From assembly GCA_002425825.1 (NCBI GenBank), contig DIMZ01000122.1, positions 1-5,645 on the forward strand: a DNA stretch of 5,645 nucleotides, in the 5' to 3' direction. The stretch is from Cloacimonetes bacterium UBA5553. Lineage in GTDB: Bacteria > Cloacimonadota > Cloacimonadia > Cloacimonadales > Cloacimonadaceae. Of the stretch, positions 4,842-5,645 are shown one piece after another; the stretch's first letter is position 1, and each line of letters starts with the position of its first letter. The notes under the pieces were generated by a model that was given only the letters and a program-made list of their open reading frames with translations, did not search any database and was not told where the DNA came from. Position numbers and translations under genes: made by a program.

Positions 4842-5645
4842 GACCTCACCTTTAGGTATTTGCTAACTTGCCTTGCTTTTGCCAGAGCCTCTTCTGGCGT
4901 AGAAGCCAGTATTGTAACATGCCCCATTTTTCTATATGGCTTGGTAATCTTCTTTCCGTATAAGTGTATCTTCACGCCTTCGATTGCCAATGCCTCGCTT
5001 AGTCCCTCGTAAAGCACTTCGCCTTCGTATCCGGCTTCCCCCAGGATATTTAGCATAACAGAGGGGAATAGCATTCTTGTGCTGCCCAAAGGCAGGTTTA
5101 ATATGGCGCGCAGATGTTGCTCATATTGGGAAGTAATAATGCTTTCAATCGTATGATGACCGCTATTGTGAGGGCGGGGAGCCATTTCGTTTACTATCAC
5201 ATTTCCTTTGGCATCTACAAAGAATTCCACTGCAAGCAAGCCTTCCATTTCCAGCTTGCTGATAAGCTCCCGGGCGTAGCCAATGGCTAAATCTGACTGA
5301 GCTGCGGATATGGATGCGGGACAGATTAGCATCTCTACCAGATTGGCAGTTGGGCAAAACGCCATTTCTACCACGGGATAAGCCATCACTTCCCCTGCTT
5401 TGTTCCTCGCTACTATTACGGCAATCTCTTTGCTGATGTTAATCTTATCTTCTACAATGCTGGCACCCGGCAATAGATCGCGCAGGCTATTGCTATCCTC
5501 TATTACTGCCACACCTCTCCCATCGTAACCGCCCTTGCAGAGCTTTTGCACAAATGGGAAACAAAGCTCACCTGATGCTATCTGAAAAGTGATTTCGTCG
5601 GGGCTATTGTATGTGCGGTACGGGGCTGTGGGGATGCTGTGCTTG
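4826..5645 (-). CDS. purK: PurK, N5-carboxyaminoimidazole ribonucleotide synthase (5' end outside window)
   Basis: The C-terminal 272 residues of an ATP-grasp ligase that carboxylates AIR to N5-CAIR using ATP and bicarbonate, feeding PurE. The frame stays open to the right edge (the base at 5645 is the last base of a split codon). The first full residues, KHSIPTAPYRT, match the central ATP-grasp start, so roughly the first 100-110 residues (biotin-carboxylase-like N-domain) are missing only because the window ends. Numbering from the first full codon: FVQK with K34 and GGYDGRG (38-44) form the ATP-binding lysine and glycine loop. IVEDKINISKEIAVIVAR (63-80) and AVEFFVD (138-144) follow. NEMAPRPHNSGH (152-163) carries the metal/ATP-binding residues. 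YGKK (229-232) and RKMGHVT (238-244) are the C-terminal family signature. The GTG at 5549-5551 is an internal valine, not the start. The TAG stop overlaps the start of purE. Confidence 0.96.
   Translation of the reverse strand, partial: KHSIPTAPYRTYNSPDEITFQIASGELCFPFVQKLCKGGYDGRGVAVIEDSNSLRDLLPGASIVEDKINISKEIAVIVARNKAGEVMAYPVVEMAFCPTANLVEMLICPASISAAQSDLAIGYARELISKLEMEGLLAVEFFVDAKGNVIVNEMAPRPHNSGHHTIESIITSQYEQHLRAILNLPLGSTRMLFPSVMLNILGEAGYEGEVLYEGLSEALAIEGVKIHLYGKKITKPYRKMGHVTILASTPEEALAKARQVSKYLKVRSWKQS

Noticed and set aside
5163..5357. 64-codon minus-strand frame within purK
   Set aside because: It is an alternate frame wholly inside the conserved ATP-grasp coding sequence, with no family features.
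5549..5551. GTG as the start of purK
   Set aside because: The frame continues open to the window edge and the upstream codons encode conserved PurK sequence (IPTAPYRT, then CFPFVQK). The GTG is an internal valine just before the GGYDGRG loop.
1..5645. CRISPR array, tRNA/rRNA, insertion sequence, phage, toxin-antitoxin or defence system
   Set aside because: I saw no spaced direct repeats, tRNA-like cloverleaf, transposase motifs, terminal inverted repeats or known defence domains on either strand. The window is filled by housekeeping-type genes.

Overview
The window looks like a piece of a Gram-negative, probably anaerobic bacterial chromosome with compact gene packing and moderate, slightly AT-leaning composition (judged by eye). 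The best taxonomic hint is the exported cyclophilin at 924-2024. It ends in a C-terminal module with a YPNPF motif, then FNIKGQL, then W-x-(A/G)-x-D-x-x-G-K-x-x-x-SGIY. This FlgD-Ig-like / 'type A sorting domain' architecture is very common in Candidatus Cloacimonadota and related FCB-group bacteria. I favour Cloacimonadota, but this is an inference from protein style and not a proof.

Layout, left to right. Positions 1-157 are an AT-rich non-coding leader. It is followed by a plus-strand GNAT-family acetyltransferase of unknown substrate (158-913) with a very strong Shine-Dalgarno. All other genes lie on the minus strand. The acetyltransferase converges on the cyclophilin with only 10 bp between the stop codons. 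The cyclophilin has its own well-formed sigma70-type promoter (-35 TTGACA, 17-bp spacer, extended -10 TGCTATCAG) at 2059-2087. The ATG at 2024 is therefore its start, and the longer upstream reading is a promoter artefact.

From the right edge leftward runs a tight four-gene unit: purK (5' end beyond the window), purE (overlaps purK by 16 bp), an OFA-type major facilitator transporter (7 bp after purE, no clear Shine-Dalgarno), and a two-domain Sua5-type threonylcarbamoyl-AMP synthase (overlaps the transporter by 29 bp). Overlaps and spacing imply one transcript with translational coupling. PurK and PurE carry out consecutive steps turning AIR into CAIR in de novo purine synthesis. Sua5 makes the TC-AMP intermediate for tRNA t6A, using ATP, bicarbonate and threonine. 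The transporter's substrate is unknown. The unit ends before a 69-nt stretch whose minus-strand RNA is very C-rich and G-poor (31 C, 4 G), a plausible Rho-dependent termination zone between sua5 and the cyclophilin promoter.

I see no CRISPR array, RNA gene, insertion sequence, phage gene, toxin-antitoxin pair or defence gene. This is essentially a housekeeping region, and I do not find a convincing undescribed system. The points worth a second look are the secreted cyclophilin fusion, the transporter inside the purine/t6A unit, the rut-like tract, and the cyclophilin promoter that misleads start calling.
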